From Halopenitus persicus (GTDB taxonomy: Archaea > Halobacteriota > Halobacteria > Halobacteriales > Haloferacaceae): a stretch of 64,000 nucleotides of DNA. Shown here piece after piece: positions 16,338 to 25,564 of the stretch. Location: NCBI RefSeq assembly GCF_900107205.1, contig NZ_FNPC01000004.1, forward strand, positions 361,942 to 425,941, written 5' to 3'. The stretch's first letter is position 1; every line of letters begins with the position of its first letter. Under the pieces are notes generated by a model that saw only the letters and a program-made list of their open reading frames with translations, had not been told where the DNA came from and searched no databases. Made by a program: the position numbers and the translations under genes.

Positions 16338-16709
16338 ATGAGCTGCCACGAACTCGAAGCGCTCCGACTCGCGTTGTTGAACGTCCTCGGAACCGGGGAC
16401 CGAGCCGCCCGCGAACACGCCGAGGCCGAACTCGAGGGGCATCTCGAGGGACCGATCGAGGCCCTCGCGAACGCCGAGACGCTCGACGCCATCGAGCGCC
16501 ACCTCGACGCCGCGCTCGTCGACCTGGAGGCCGAGGTCGCCGCGACCGACTCGGACGACCCCGAGTACGACTACCTCCGCGGCCGGCTGGTCGCGGTCCG
16601 CGACGCCGAACGCGCGGTGCACCGGCTGACCGACCAGGGCGAGAGCGTGCTCGCGGGACTGGCCGACGCCCACGACGTGCTCCACGAGACGTTCCCGGCC
16701 GAGGAATAG
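16338..16709 (+). CDS. DUF3209 family protein, cobalamin-cluster associated
   Basis: 123 residues, all predicted helical, starting MSCHELEALRLALLNVLGT. The Cys-His pair at positions 3-4 and a second His (HRLTDQGE, about residue 97) could bind metal. I recognise the family as DUF3209, which in haloarchaea is usually found inside cobalamin clusters. No enzymatic motif is visible. It lies 81 nt after cbiX across a repeat-containing spacer and precedes the amidase by 38 nt. A metal-handling or chelatase-helper role is inference from neighbourhood alone. Confidence 0.75.
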   Translation: MSCHELEALRLALLNVLGTGDRAAREHAEAELEGHLEGPIEALANAETLDAIERHLDAALVDLEAEVAATDSDDPEYDYLRGRLVAVRDAERAVHRLTDQGESVLAGLADAHDVLHETFPAEE

Positions 16710-16747
16710 GACGCCGGTCGGATTCCTCCGCGGAAAGGTAGGTTTTT

Positions 16748-18214
16748 GTGCCGATCGACCCCCGTACGAACGTGCCTGCCATCCACACGCTCTCCGCGAC
16801 CCGTCTCGCGCGCGACATCCGAACCGGCGACCGGTCGCCCGTCGACGTCGTCGACGCGGTGCTCGACCGCATCGCGGCGCGAAACGACCGGACGAACGCC
16901 TTCGTGACCGTCACCGACGAGTCCGCCCGCGAGGCCGCTCGGGAGGCCGAGCGGGCCGTCGAGCGCGGCGACGATCTCGGTCCCCTCCACGGCGTTCCGG
17001 TGGCGATCAAGGACCTCGACGACGTCGCCGGCGTCCGGACGACCTTCGGGTCGAAGCTGTTCGCGGACCACGTCGCCGAGGCCGACGACGAGTTCGTGCG
17101 CCGGCTCCGGGACGCCGGCGCCATCGTGGTCGGCAAGACGAACACGCCGGAGTTCGGGCTGGGTTGTACCACGGACAACCGCGTCGTCGGGCCGACCGGC
17201 ACGCCGTTCGATCCCGACCGGATCGCGGGCGGGTCCTCGGGCGGCGCCGGGGCCGCGCTCGGCGACCGGCTCGTTCCGATCGCGCAGGGGTCGGACACCG
17301 GCGGCTCGATCCGGACGCCGGCGTCCTGTTGTCACGTGTTCGGACTCAAGCCGTCGTTCGGACGCGTGCCCCGCGTGGACCGTCCCAACGCCTTCGCGGA
17401 CCACACGCCCTTCTCCCATACCGGGCCGATGGCCCGGACGGTCGCGGACGCGGCGCTGATGCTGCAGGTGATGGCGGGACCGGACCCGGGCGACCCGTTC
17501 AGCCTCCCCGCCGACGGGACGGACTACCTGGCGGCGACCGAGCGTCCCGTGGACGACCTCCGCGTCGCGTACAGCCCCGACCTGGGCACGTATCCCGTCG
17601 AGCCGACGGTTCGGGGGATCGTCGACGACGCCGTCGGCGCCCTCGACGACGCGGGTGCCACGGTCGAGCGAGCGGATCCGGACTTCGGGTACGACCGCTC
17701 GGCGATCCTCGAGGCGTACTACACGATGGCGAAGGTCCTCTGGGAGTCGCTGTTCGACGGTCTCGAGCGCGACCACGGGCTCGACCCGCGCGGGGCGGAC
17801 CGCGACCGACTTCGCCCGGTCACCGTCGAGACGATCCTCGAGGCGTCGGACGTCTCCACCCGGGAGTACGAACGGGCCCAGGTCGTTCGGACCGGCGTCT
17901 ACGACGGCGTCGTCGACCTGCTGCGGGAGTACGACCTCCTCGTGACGCCGACGCTGGGCGTCGCCCCGTTCGAACACGGCGAGCACCCCGAGACGGTCGA
18001 CGGGGAACCGGTCGACCGGCTGCGCGGCTGGCTCCTCACGCAGCCGTTCAACTTCACGGGCCACCCCGTTGGGGCGGTCCCCGCCGGCCTCACCGACGAC
18101 GGGCTCCCGGTCGGGATGCAGGTCGTGGGGCGCCGCCACGCCGACGACGTCGTGCTGGCGGCCGGCGCCGCGGTCGAGCGGGAGCGACCCTGGCACGACG
18201 CGTACCCGGCGTGA
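16748..18214 (+). CDS. Amidase signature family hydrolase
   Basis: 488 residues. The Ser-cisSer-Lys triad is intact: Lys in AIKDLDDV near 87, cis-Ser in GGSSGGAGA near 162, nucleophile in GSDTGGSIRTPAS near 183. It matches the GatA/amidase superfamily but is unlinked to gatB or gatC, so a stand-alone amidase is more likely than a tRNA amidotransferase subunit. It starts with GTG at 16748 (a further GTG eight codons later is also plausible). Such enzymes release ammonia from amides; the natural substrate here is unknown. Confidence 0.85.
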   Translation: MPIDPRTNVPAIHTLSATRLARDIRTGDRSPVDVVDAVLDRIAARNDRTNAFVTVTDESAREAAREAERAVERGDDLGPLHGVPVAIKDLDDVAGVRTTFGSKLFADHVAEADDEFVRRLRDAGAIVVGKTNTPEFGLGCTTDNRVVGPTGTPFDPDRIAGGSSGGAGAALGDRLVPIAQGSDTGGSIRTPASCCHVFGLKPSFGRVPRVDRPNAFADHTPFSHTGPMARTVADAALMLQVMAGPDPGDPFSLPADGTDYLAATERPVDDLRVAYSPDLGTYPVEPTVRGIVDDAVGALDDAGATVERADPDFGYDRSAILEAYYTMAKVLWESLFDGLERDHGLDPRGADRDRLRPVTVETILEASDVSTREYERAQVVRTGVYDGVVDLLREYDLLVTPTLGVAPFEHGEHPETVDGEPVDRLRGWLLTQPFNFTGHPVGAVPAGLTDDGLPVGMQVVGRRHADDVVLAAGAAVERERPWHDAYPA

Positions 18215-18235
18215 TCTTTTATATACTCCTCCCTG

Positions 18236-18305
18236 AATTTATAAGCGGACGTTTATAAGAAGCCGTTTATAAGTAGCCGTTTATAAGAGGCCTTTCTAAG
18301 TGGTT
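18236..18305. repeat. 14-bp tandem array of TATA-like motifs
   Basis: Five consecutive 14-bp units at 18236, 18250, 18264, 18278 and 18292. Three read CGTTTATAAG plus four variable bases; the first (AATTTATAAG) and last (CTTTCTAAG) are diverged. A further TTTTATATA lies at about 18217-18225. Each core matches the haloarchaeal TATA box. The array ends about 170 nt before the Bat-type regulator gene. Spacers are absent, so it is not a CRISPR array. Confidence 0.85.
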
Positions 18306-18410
18306 TTGGACCATCCCCGGCTCTTCCGGTCGGCGGAGCGGCCGGGAAGCGGCTCATTGTCAGTCGGTGACACCGTTCAATAGCGAACCGGCAACGTCTA
18401 GGCTATGTGA

Positions 18411-18418
18411 TTATAAAC
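18411..18418 (+). promoter_or_regulatory. Likely core TATA box of the Bat-type regulator gene
   Basis: TTATAAAC lies about 60 nt before the ATG at 18474, leaving a short leader of roughly 30 nt. It is distinct from the upstream 14-bp array. Confidence 0.4.
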
Positions 18419-18473
18419 CCCATCCAACCGAGTCCGTCTCCCGGAATCGGCCGGGGGAGACCACCTGCAACCC

Positions 18474-21446
18474 ATGACATCATCCACGGCATCCCTCGAG
18501 TCGGCCCGCGTGGTGGTCGTCGGCGACGCCGCAGCGCTCGACGAGTACGCCGACGCGCTCGCGGCAGCGGACGCCGACGTGCAGCGATCCGACACCGCGG
18601 CTGCAGCGCTCGAGGCCGTCCGGTCGGAGCCGGTCGACTGTCTCGTCAGCGGGGTCGATCTTCCGAACGCGACGGCGGTCGAGCTTCTCGCGGACGTTCG
18701 GGCGGAGTCATCGACGCTGCCCGTGATCGTCGCCGCCGCCGACGGCGACGAGGCGGTCGCGAGCGAGCTGATCGGCGCCGGCGTCACGGACTACATCGCG
18801 CTCTCCGAACCGGTCGAACGATCCCACGAGACGGTGGTGAAGCGCACCGAACGCGCCGTCACGACGGCGCGACGGACCGAGACGCGCCGCGAGCGGTCCC
18901 GGCGGTTCGACGCCGTTTTCGAGGACACGCGCACCGCGACGTGGGTGCTGGCCGCCGACGGACGCCTCGAGCGCGCCAACCGAACGGCGCGGGACCTGGT
19001 CGCCGCCGACGTCGACCCGCTCGTCGGCGAGCCGTTCTGGACGCTCCCCTGGTGGTCGGCCGCCGAGGGGACGATGGCCGACGTCCGGCGGCTCGTCGAG
19101 ACCGCCCGCGAGGGGTCGTTCGGCAACGCGGTCGTCTCGCGGTCGGCGTCGCTCGCGGATCCGGACGTCATCGACCTGTCCGTCCGCCCCGTTCGGGACG
19201 ACCGCGGGACCGTCACCTCGATCGTCGTCGAGGGGGTCGACGTCACCGACCGCGTCGCGCTCGAGCGCGACCTCCGCCGGTCGGAGGAGCTCCACCGCGT
19301 CACGCTCAACAACATGACCGACACCGTCCTCATCACGAACGAGGCGGGCGAGTACACCTACGTCTGTCCGAACGTCCACTTCATCTTCGGGTACACGGCC
19401 GCGGAGATCGAGGAGCTGGGGACGATCGACGACCTCCTCGGCGCTGACCTCTTCGACCGCGAGGAGCTGGCCGAGACGGGCGTCCTCAAGAACATCGAGT
19501 GCACCGCGACCGACAAGGCGGGCCGGGAGCACACCCTGTTGGTCAACGTCCGCGAGGTCGAGATCCAGGACGGAACGCTGCTGTACAGCTGCCGGGACGT
19601 CACGAAGCGGAAACAGCGCGAGGAGGCGCTGGCGACGCTCCAGGAGACCGCGCGTGATTTCCTCTACGCGGAGACCCACGAGGAGATCGCGAGCCACGTC
19701 GTCGACGACACGCCGGGCGTGCTCGATCTGGACGCGAGCGCGGTCTCCCTGTTCGACGCCGACGCCACCGAGCTCCGGCCGGCCGCGCGCTCGGCCCGGA
19801 TGCGGGCGGTACACGGACCGCTTCCGGCAGTCAACGCCGACGGGACGACGCTGGCTGGCCACAGCTTCGTCGCGGACGAGCCCCTGTTCCTGGACGACGT
19901 CCACGAGGACGACCGGCTCGCGAATCCCGCAACTGACCTCCGCAGCGTCGCGTACATCCCCCTCGGCGACCACGGCGTCTTTATGGCGGGGTCCACGGCG
20001 GTCGGCGCCTTCGACGACGTCACGCGGGAACTCGCGGACCTGCTCGCCGCGACCGCCGAGGCGGCGCTCGACCGGGTTTCCCGCGAGTCCCGGCTCCGCG
20101 AACAGGACCGAACGCTCCAGCGCCGCAACGAGGAGCTGACCGAGCTGAACCGGGTCAACGAGACGATCCGGGCGATCGACCGCGCGGTCGTCCGGGCGGA
20201 GACGGGGGAGGAGATCGACCACTCGGTCTGTGAACTCCTCGGCGCCGACGACCGGTTCCGGTTCGCGTGGATCGGCACGGTCGACCGGCGGAGCGGGACC
20301 GTCGAGCCACGCGCCTGGGCGGGTGAGGAGCACGGCTATCTCGACGCGCGACCGTTCACGGTCGGGAACGAGGGCGGCGACCCCGCCGGCCGGACGGCGG
20401 CGACCGGGGAGACGACGGTCGTCGAGAACGTCGCCGACGGGCTCCGCGAGGAGTCCTGGCGCACGGACGCCCTCTCCAGGGAGTACCTCTCGGCGGTGAG
20501 CATCCCGCTCGTGTACAACGACCTCTCGCACGGGGTGCTCACGGTCTACGCGACGACTCGCGATGCCTTCGACGAGACGACGCGGGCGGTCCTCGACGAG
20601 CTGGGGGAGACGATCGCCGCCGGGCTCAGCGCCAACGAGCGCAAGAAGGCGCTGCTCACGACCTCGATGACCCGCGTCGAGTTCGCGGTCGACGACCCGA
20701 CGTTCGTCCTCTCCCGGCTCGCCCGCCGGGCCGACTGCACGATCGCCTACCACGGCGGCGTTCGACAGACGGACGAGGGGCGGTACGTGTTCGTCACCGT
20801 CGAGGACGCGTCCATCGACGCGGTGGCGGACGCAGCCGCCGATCTCGTCGCGATCGACGAGGTCCGGCGGATCAGCGCGAACGGATCGGGCGGCGACGCC
20901 GGAACCGACGGCGACGCCGCGGGCGGGGGCGACGGGAACGCCTCCGGCAGCGGCGGCAACGCCTCCGGCAGCGACGGCGACGCTCCCGGGGACGGCGGCG
21001 TGTTGCGGCTCCGGCTCACCCGACCGTTCCTCGCGCTGGAGCTGGCCGACCACGGCGCCGTTTTCCGGGAGGCGACCGCCGACCCCGGCGGGGCCACGCT
21101 CGTCGTCGAGGTTCCCGACGGGATCGACCTCCGGAAGGTCACGGAGCTGGTCCGCGAGACCTTCTCGGACGTCGAACTCCGGTCGAAGCGGACCCTGGAT
21201 CGGGCGCCCGACCACGACCGGTCCGCGCGGGTCCTCGCGGACGTGACCGACCGCCAGCTGGAGGTCGTCCGGACGGCCTACTACAGTGGCTTCTTCGAGT
21301 CGCCGCGGGACCACACCGGCGAGGAGGTCGCGGACACGCTGGACATCTCCCCGCCCGCGTTCTACCGACACGTCCGGACGGTCCAGCGGAAGGTGTTCGG
21401 CGCGCTCTTCGAGGACGGGGGCGTCCCCATTGCCGTTCGGGAGTGA
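18474..21446 (+). CDS. Bat-type (bacterio-opsin activator) PAS/GAF/HTH_10 regulator
   Basis: 990 residues. Order: a receiver-like domain (about 10-125) with SGVDLPNATAVELL, whose phosphorylated-Asp position is present (VDL); PAS domains at about 145-260 and 275-385 (LHRVTLNNMTDTVLITNEAGEYTYV); two GAF-type domains (about 390-540 and 565-720); a Bat-associated domain (about 725-905) interrupted by a Gly/Asp/Ser linker (about 805-845); and a C-terminal HTH_10 (about 925-985: LTDRQ-type helix then EEVADTLDISPPAFYRHVRTVQRK). Soluble, no membrane helices. This family senses redox, light or small molecules and activates transcription in haloarchaea. Input signal and targets are unknown; it is flanked by a 14-bp TATA-like array upstream. 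Confidence 0.9.
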   Translation: MTSSTASLESARVVVVGDAAALDEYADALAAADADVQRSDTAAAALEAVRSEPVDCLVSGVDLPNATAVELLADVRAESSTLPVIVAAADGDEAVASELIGAGVTDYIALSEPVERSHETVVKRTERAVTTARRTETRRERSRRFDAVFEDTRTATWVLAADGRLERANRTARDLVAADVDPLVGEPFWTLPWWSAAEGTMADVRRLVETAREGSFGNAVVSRSASLADPDVIDLSVRPVRDDRGTVTSIVVEGVDVTDRVALERDLRRSEELHRVTLNNMTDTVLITNEAGEYTYVCPNVHFIFGYTAAEIEELGTIDDLLGADLFDREELAETGVLKNIECTATDKAGREHTLLVNVREVEIQDGTLLYSCRDVTKRKQREEALATLQETARDFLYAETHEEIASHVVDDTPGVLDLDASAVSLFDADATELRPAARSARMRAVHGPLPAVNADGTTLAGHSFVADEPLFLDDVHEDDRLANPATDLRSVAYIPLGDHGVFMAGSTAVGAFDDVTRELADLLAATAEAALDRVSRESRLREQDRTLQRRNEELTELNRVNETIRAIDRAVVRAETGEEIDHSVCELLGADDRFRFAWIGTVDRRSGTVEPRAWAGEEHGYLDARPFTVGNEGGDPAGRTAATGETTVVENVADGLREESWRTDALSREYLSAVSIPLVYNDLSHGVLTVYATTRDAFDETTRAVLDELGETIAAGLSANERKKALLTTSMTRVEFAVDDPTFVLSRLARRADCTIAYHGGVRQTDEGRYVFVTVEDASIDAVADAAADLVAIDEVRRISANGSGGDAGTDGDAAGGGDGNASGSGGNASGSDGDAPGDGGVLRLRLTRPFLALELADHGAVFREATADPGGATLVVEVPDGIDLRKVTELVRETFSDVELRSKRTLDRAPDHDRSARVLADVTDRQLEVVRTAYYSGFFESPRDHTGEEVADTLDISPPAFYRHVRTVQRKVFGALFEDGGVPIAVRE

Positions 21447-21591
21447 GCCGTCCCGACGTGAACTGGTCGGGTGGACCGTCCCGGCGTGAGCCGGCCGGGA
21501 GCGAGCCGATCCCGGCCGGCCGATCACGAGGTGGTTTAATAACGAACCCCTATCGAGAAACGACGTTCTGTGGTTAACGATCACCCATTCC

Positions 21592-21599
21592 CTTATACG
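21592..21599 (+). promoter_or_regulatory. TATA box of the zinc-ribbon/glutamate dehydrogenase pair
   Basis: CTTATACG at about 50 nt before the ATG at 21648, preceded by AT-rich sequence; the transcript would have a leader of about 25 nt. Confidence 0.4.
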
Positions 21600-21647
21600 C
21601 CTATTATCCCCTGATAGAGCGCGCCGCGGGACGGCGCTCACGAACCC

Positions 21648-21791
21648 ATGAAGGACGCAACCCTCTCTACCGACGACCGAACGCAGTACGAATGCTTCCG
21701 GTGCGGCACCACCGTGGTGGCCGCCGAACCGCCAGGCGAGTGCACCGAGTGTGGCGGCGAGCTTCGCAACCGCGGCACACCCATCGAATAA
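21648..21791 (+). CDS. Rubrerythrin-like zinc-ribbon mini-protein
   Basis: 47 residues: a polar start ([15 protein letters not shown]), then CFRCG and CTECGG, two CxxC knuckles 15 residues apart, and a short tail. The pattern matches the small haloarchaeal 'rubrerythrin-like domain' proteins (DUF7129, name from memory). It binds one zinc or iron. Its TAA stop overlaps the ATG of the glutamate dehydrogenase gene by one base, so the two are translated together. I have seen this pairing before in haloarchaea but cannot check it here. Role unknown; it may be a small redox or assembly partner. Confidence 0.75.
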   Translation: MKDATLSTDDRTQYECFRCGTTVVAAEPPGECTECGGELRNRGTPIE

Positions 21792-23158
21792 TGGCGGCGG
21801 AATCGGAACCGGAGCGCGGCGTCGACGTCGACTCCGGTGCCGACGCCGCCGTGGATGCCGACGTCGACGCCGACGCCCCTGCCGACGCCGCCGCGGACGT
21901 CGACGTCGACGCGGAGCCCGAATCCGCCCTCGAGACGGCGCGCCGCCAGCTGCACCGCGCGGCCGACCGGATCGACATCGACCCGAACATCGTCGAGCGA
22001 CTCGCCCACCCCAAGGCGGTCCACGAGGTGACCGTCCCGGTCGAGCGCGACGACGGAACCGTCGAGGTCTTCACCGGCTACCGCGCCCACCACGACGGCG
22101 TTCGCGGGCCGTATAAGGGCGGGCTGCGGTACCACCCGGAGGTCACCCGCGACGAGTGCGTCGGGCTCGGGATGTGGATGACCTGGAAGTGCGCCGTGAT
22201 GGACCTCCCCTTCGGGGGCGCGAAGGGCGGCGTCGCGGTGAACCCCAAGGACTTGAGCGAGGGCGAAACGGAGCGATTGACCCGCCGGTTCGCCGAGGAG
22301 ATCCGTGACTCGATCGGACCGACCGTCGACATTCCGGCCCCCGATATGGGGACCGACCCGCAGACGATGGCGTGGCTGATGGACGCCTACTCGATGCAGG
22401 AGGGCGAGACCGTTCCCGGCGTCGTCACGGGCAAGCCGCCCGTGATCGGCGGGAGCGAGGGCCGCGCCGAGGCCCCCGGACGAAGCGTCGCCATCATCGC
22501 GCGGGAGGCGATCGACTATCACGGGATGGCCATCCGCGAGACCGACGTCGCGATCCAGGGCTACGGGAGCGTCGGGTCGAACGCGGCCCGGCTGCTCGAC
22601 GACTGGGGCGCCAACGTGGTCGCCGTCAGCGACGTCAACGGCGGCGTCCACGACGTCAACGGGCTCGACACGCACGCCATCCCCTCACACGACGAGGAGC
22701 CCGAAGCCGTGCTGAACCAGCCGGCGCCGGAGACGGTCTCCAACGCGGAGCTGCTCGAGCTGGACGTCGACGTCCTGATCCCGGCCGCGATCGGGAACGT
22801 CATCACCGCCGAGAACGCCGACCGGATCCGGGCGGATCTGGTCGTCGAGGGCGCCAACGGCCCCACCACGAGCGCCGCCGACCGGATCATCGCGGACCGG
22901 GGGATCCCGGTTGTCCCCGACATCCTCGCGAACGCCGGCGGCGTCACCGTCTCCTACTTCGAGTGGCTTCAGGACATCAACCGCCGGTCGTGGTCGCTCG
23001 AACGCGTCCGCGAGGAGCTCGAGTCGGAGATGCTCGACGCCTGGGATGCCGTCCGGCGCGAGCGCGAGGCGCGCGCGGTCACCTGGCGGGACGCCGCCTA
23101 CGTGGTCGCGCTCTCCCGGGTCGCCGAGGCCCACGACGCACGCGGGCTCTGGCCCTAA
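21791..23158 (+). CDS. gdhB: Glu/Leu/Phe/Val dehydrogenase (glutamate dehydrogenase)
   Basis: 455 residues. The catalytic domain has [17 protein letters not shown], the substrate-binding Lys in [18 protein letters not shown], and [14 protein letters not shown]. The Rossmann motif [15 protein letters not shown] is near 254, then EGANGPTT and the [18 protein letters not shown] block. It interconverts glutamate and 2-oxoglutarate plus ammonia. The first 45 residues are an acidic Asp/Ala repeat extension not needed for catalysis. It starts at ATG 21791, overlapping the upstream stop. The symbol follows haloarchaeal usage; cofactor preference (NAD or NADP) is not decided by sequence. Confidence 0.93.
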   Translation: MAAESEPERGVDVDSGADAAVDADVDADAPADAAADVDVDAEPESALETARRQLHRAADRIDIDPNIVERLAHPKAVHEVTVPVERDDGTVEVFTGYRAHHDGVRGPYKGGLRYHPEVTRDECVGLGMWMTWKCAVMDLPFGGAKGGVAVNPKDLSEGETERLTRRFAEEIRDSIGPTVDIPAPDMGTDPQTMAWLMDAYSMQEGETVPGVVTGKPPVIGGSEGRAEAPGRSVAIIAREAIDYHGMAIRETDVAIQGYGSVGSNAARLLDDWGANVVAVSDVNGGVHDVNGLDTHAIPSHDEEPEAVLNQPAPETVSNAELLELDVDVLIPAAIGNVITAENADRIRADLVVEGANGPTTSAADRIIADRGIPVVPDILANAGGVTVSYFEWLQDINRRSWSLERVREELESEMLDAWDAVRREREARAVTWRDAAYVVALSRVAEAHDARGLWP

Positions 23159-23225
23159 CCGGGAGTATGTCGCCGAAATAATCCGACCGACACCTCCGTA
23201 TCCCCGCCGCCCGAACACCCTGCCG

Positions 23226-23876
23226 ATGACCGACCGGACAACTCGCTCAAAGTGGGAGGAGCGGTTCCGCGAGGAGTCGTACCCCGCGGATCCCGACCCC
23301 TCCCCGGTGTTGCGCCGATACCTGTCCGCGGCGCCCGACGGGCGGGCCCTCGACGTCGCCACCGGCACCGGCCGCAACGCGCTCGCCCTCGCCGAGGCGG
23401 GCTACGCCGTCGACGCGGTCGACCTGGCGCGGGCCGGCCTCGAGACCGCCCGCGGGAACGCGGTCGACCGGGGCGTGAACGACCGGATCAACTGGATACA
23501 GGGCGACCTGTCGACGTACGGGCTGCCGGACGAGCGGTACGCCCTGGTCACGGTGAGCTTCTTCCGGTGTCTCGACCGCTTCGCGGACCTGACCGAGGCG
23601 ATCGCCCCCGGCGGCTACCTCTTCGTGGAGCACCACCTGCGGTCGACCGATCCGACGCCGGGCGGTTCGAGCGACCCGCGCTACCGGTTGGCCGCCAACG
23701 AGCTGCTCCGGGCGTCGCTGGGGCTGACGATCCTGCATTACGACGAGGGAACGGAGCGACCGCCGGACGGGAAGTCGCGTGCGACCGCCCGCGTGGTCGC
23801 GCGGAAGTCGACCGGCTCGCGGCAGTCGTATCCGTCACGACGGGCCGGCTTCGGGGGCGAGGACGTGGACCGATGA
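23226..23876 (+). CDS. SAM-dependent methyltransferase (class I, TehB/Methyltransf_25 type)
   Basis: 216 residues. The SAM motif ALDVATGTGRNALALAEAGYAVDAVD is near residue 41, then QGDLSTYGLPDERYALV and an APGGYLFVEHH strand. The N-terminal WEERFREESYPADPDPSPVLRRYL is typical of TehB-like small methyltransferases. The C-terminus after VARKSTGS is basic and low-complexity. Substrate unknown. It stands between glutamate dehydrogenase and the membrane protein, with 67 nt before it and no overlaps. Confidence 0.85.
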   Translation: MTDRTTRSKWEERFREESYPADPDPSPVLRRYLSAAPDGRALDVATGTGRNALALAEAGYAVDAVDLARAGLETARGNAVDRGVNDRINWIQGDLSTYGLPDERYALVTVSFFRCLDRFADLTEAIAPGGYLFVEHHLRSTDPTPGGSSDPRYRLAANELLRASLGLTILHYDEGTERPPDGKSRATARVVARKSTGSRQSYPSRRAGFGGEDVDR

Positions 23877-23946
23877 GACCGTCCGGCGAACACGTTCCCC
23901 CGGAACGGTATCGGCGACGGCCACGAAGGCAGGACCGATACATCCC

Positions 23947-25116
23947 GTGACCGGACGCTCGAGCGGCTTGCGTCGGTGGACCCGCCGGTTCGTCCTCGCG
24001 AGCGCCGGCTCGTTCGTGGCGTTCCAGGCGCTCGCGCTCTCGGACGTCGAGCCGACGACCGCCGCCCTGGTCGGGGTGCTCGGGTTCGTCTGCCCGATGG
24101 TCTTCGGAATGGGCTACCTCCTGTTTCCGTCGTTCGTCGGCGAGACCCTCATCGACCGGCGGTTCGCGGGCGTCCACTTCGGCCTCGCGTACGCCGGCCT
24201 CGGACTGATCGCGGGCGGGCGGCTGTGGGGGCGGCCGGATGGCCCCGCGGCCCTCGCCGGCGTCGGCCTCTGGTCGCTCGGCGCGGTCGTCTTCCTCGCC
24301 GCCATCTCGGCGACGGTCGTCATCGCCATCCGCGGGTCGCCGGAGAGCGCCAGGCGGGTGCTGGCCGGCGGCGACCGGTCGGCACGCGTCGCGACCGCGA
24401 CGCTTCCGGTCGCCGTCGCGTTCCTCCTCCTCGGCAGCGGCGCCCTCGTCGCCGGACCGCTCCCTCGGGCCGTACACCTCCTCGCGATCGGGTTCGGCGC
24501 GCTTCCGGTGTACGCGGTCGGGATCCGGCTGCTGCCCGGCTTCTTCCGCGTCGCGGTCCCCGCCCCGCTCGGCGCGGTCGTTCTCCCCGCGGGCGTCGTC
24601 GCGCCCGCCCTCCTCGGGGCGGCGCGCTGGGTCGCCCCCTGGTTCGGCCTCGGCGCTGCGGCCGCCGTGATCGCGATGGTCGGCTACCTCGCGATCGTGG
24701 CGGTCGTCATCGGCCGGGCCGACCGGCGTCGCGTCGGCGCGTTCGGCGTCCTCCTCGGCGCGGTCGCGGGGGTTGCGGCGATCCTCGCAGCGGCGACGGT
24801 CGCGTTCGGCGCGCCGTTCGGGATCGGCGGCGGAACCGTCCTCGCGGTCCACCGCGCGCTCGTGCTCGGCGGCTTCTTCCCGCTGACGATCGTCGGCTAC
24901 GCCTTCCTGTTCTTCCCGGTCGCGTCCGGTCGAGTTCCGGGGGCAAGCACTCGGACCGCCCGCGCGACCGTCGCGCTCCTCGCCGCGGGCGCCGGGTGTC
25001 AGGCGATCGGACTCCTCCTCGTCGCGGTTCCGATTCGGCACCTCGGCGGCGTCCTCTCGATCCTCGGCGGATTCGGATACGCGTTCCTGCTCGGCGCTCG
25101 GTTCCTGCAGGACTGA
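23947..25116 (+). CDS. Polytopic membrane protein with conserved histidines in helices
   Basis: 389 residues and about 11-12 membrane helices, with little outside the membrane. Histidines fall within or beside helices: GVHFGLAYAG, PRAVHLLAIGFGALPVYAVG and LAVHRALVLGGFFPLTIVGY. This is reminiscent of, but not clearly part of, the NnrS / subunit-I-like haem-copper families. The start is a GTG at 23947; no in-frame ATG gives a better beginning. It is convergent with the ferredoxin-cbtA-cbtB genes. Function unknown; a haem- or metal-linked membrane role is a guess. Confidence 0.6.
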   Translation: MTGRSSGLRRWTRRFVLASAGSFVAFQALALSDVEPTTAALVGVLGFVCPMVFGMGYLLFPSFVGETLIDRRFAGVHFGLAYAGLGLIAGGRLWGRPDGPAALAGVGLWSLGAVVFLAAISATVVIAIRGSPESARRVLAGGDRSARVATATLPVAVAFLLLGSGALVAGPLPRAVHLLAIGFGALPVYAVGIRLLPGFFRVAVPAPLGAVVLPAGVVAPALLGAARWVAPWFGLGAAAAVIAMVGYLAIVAVVIGRADRRRVGAFGVLLGAVAGVAAILAAATVAFGAPFGIGGGTVLAVHRALVLGGFFPLTIVGYAFLFFPVASGRVPGASTRTARATVALLAAGAGCQAIGLLLVAVPIRHLGGVLSILGGFGYAFLLGARFLQD

Positions 25117-25118
25117 GT

Positions 25119-25230
25119 TCGACTTCCGTTCCGCCCCGGTTCCGCCTCAGCTCCGGTCCACCTCAGTTCCGTTCGGTCTCAGTCCCGGTCGGTCCCAGCT
25201 CCGGTCCGCCTCAGTTCCGGTCGGTCCCGG
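25119..25230. repeat. Degenerate ~16-bp C/G-rich repeat across the 3' end of the ferredoxin gene
   Basis: A series of CAG(T/C)TCCGGTC-like units about 16 bp long, not identical, runs from the convergent spacer into the last few codons of the ferredoxin gene (RTRTGTDRN). Resembles the 36-bp array at 5195. Confidence 0.6.
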
Positions 25231-25564
25231 TCCGGGTCCGGTTCTCGTCGTTCCCCTGCGCACCGAACTCCCGGGCGAGCAGTTCGGGCACGTCCGCGGC
25301 CGCCACGTCCGCGTACCACCGTCCGCGCGGATGGATCGCGACCGCCGCTCCATCCGAACTGCAGAGCCCGAGACAGCTCGTCTCGGCCACGTAGACGCCC
25401 GACCAGAACAGATCCCGCTCGCGGAGCCACGTCCGGACCGCGTCCAGGACCGCCTCGCCGCCCGCGCCGGCACAGCAGGCGTACTCCGAATCCCGGTCGT
25501 GCGTACAGACCAGCACGTGGTCCGTGAAGCCGCGATCGCGGACCGCGTCGGTCCGGTCGCGCAT
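25211..25564 (-). CDS. Stand-alone 2Fe-2S thioredoxin-fold ferredoxin, CbiX-C-terminus-like
   Basis: 117 residues. Motifs LVCTHDRDSEYACCAGAGG and ETSCLGLCSSDGAAVAIHPRGRWYADV match the ferredoxin domain fused to CbiX in this window (VCTNRTCA..., SSCLGRCGDGPMVAVYPDGVWYGDV), so the two are homologous. It overlaps cbtA by one base (TGATG) and is the last gene of cbtB-cbtA-ferredoxin. It probably serves cobalt or corrin handling by electron transfer or metal delivery. The C-terminus is made of the adjacent repeat (RTRTGTDRN), so the true end may have drifted. Confidence 0.82.
   Translation of the reverse strand: MRDRTDAVRDRGFTDHVLVCTHDRDSEYACCAGAGGEAVLDAVRTWLRERDLFWSGVYVAETSCLGLCSSDGAAVAIHPRGRWYADVAAADVPELLAREFGAQGNDENRTRTGTDRN

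Noticed and set aside
18236..18305. CRISPR or tRNA-like repeats suspected
   Set aside because: The 14-bp units are contiguous, have no spacers and are too short for a CRISPR repeat.
18708..21641. A 977-residue minus-strand ORF opposite the Bat-type gene
   Set aside because: It is a shadow frame caused by high GC content; no domain or start signal supports it and the plus strand has a full PAS/GAF/HTH protein.
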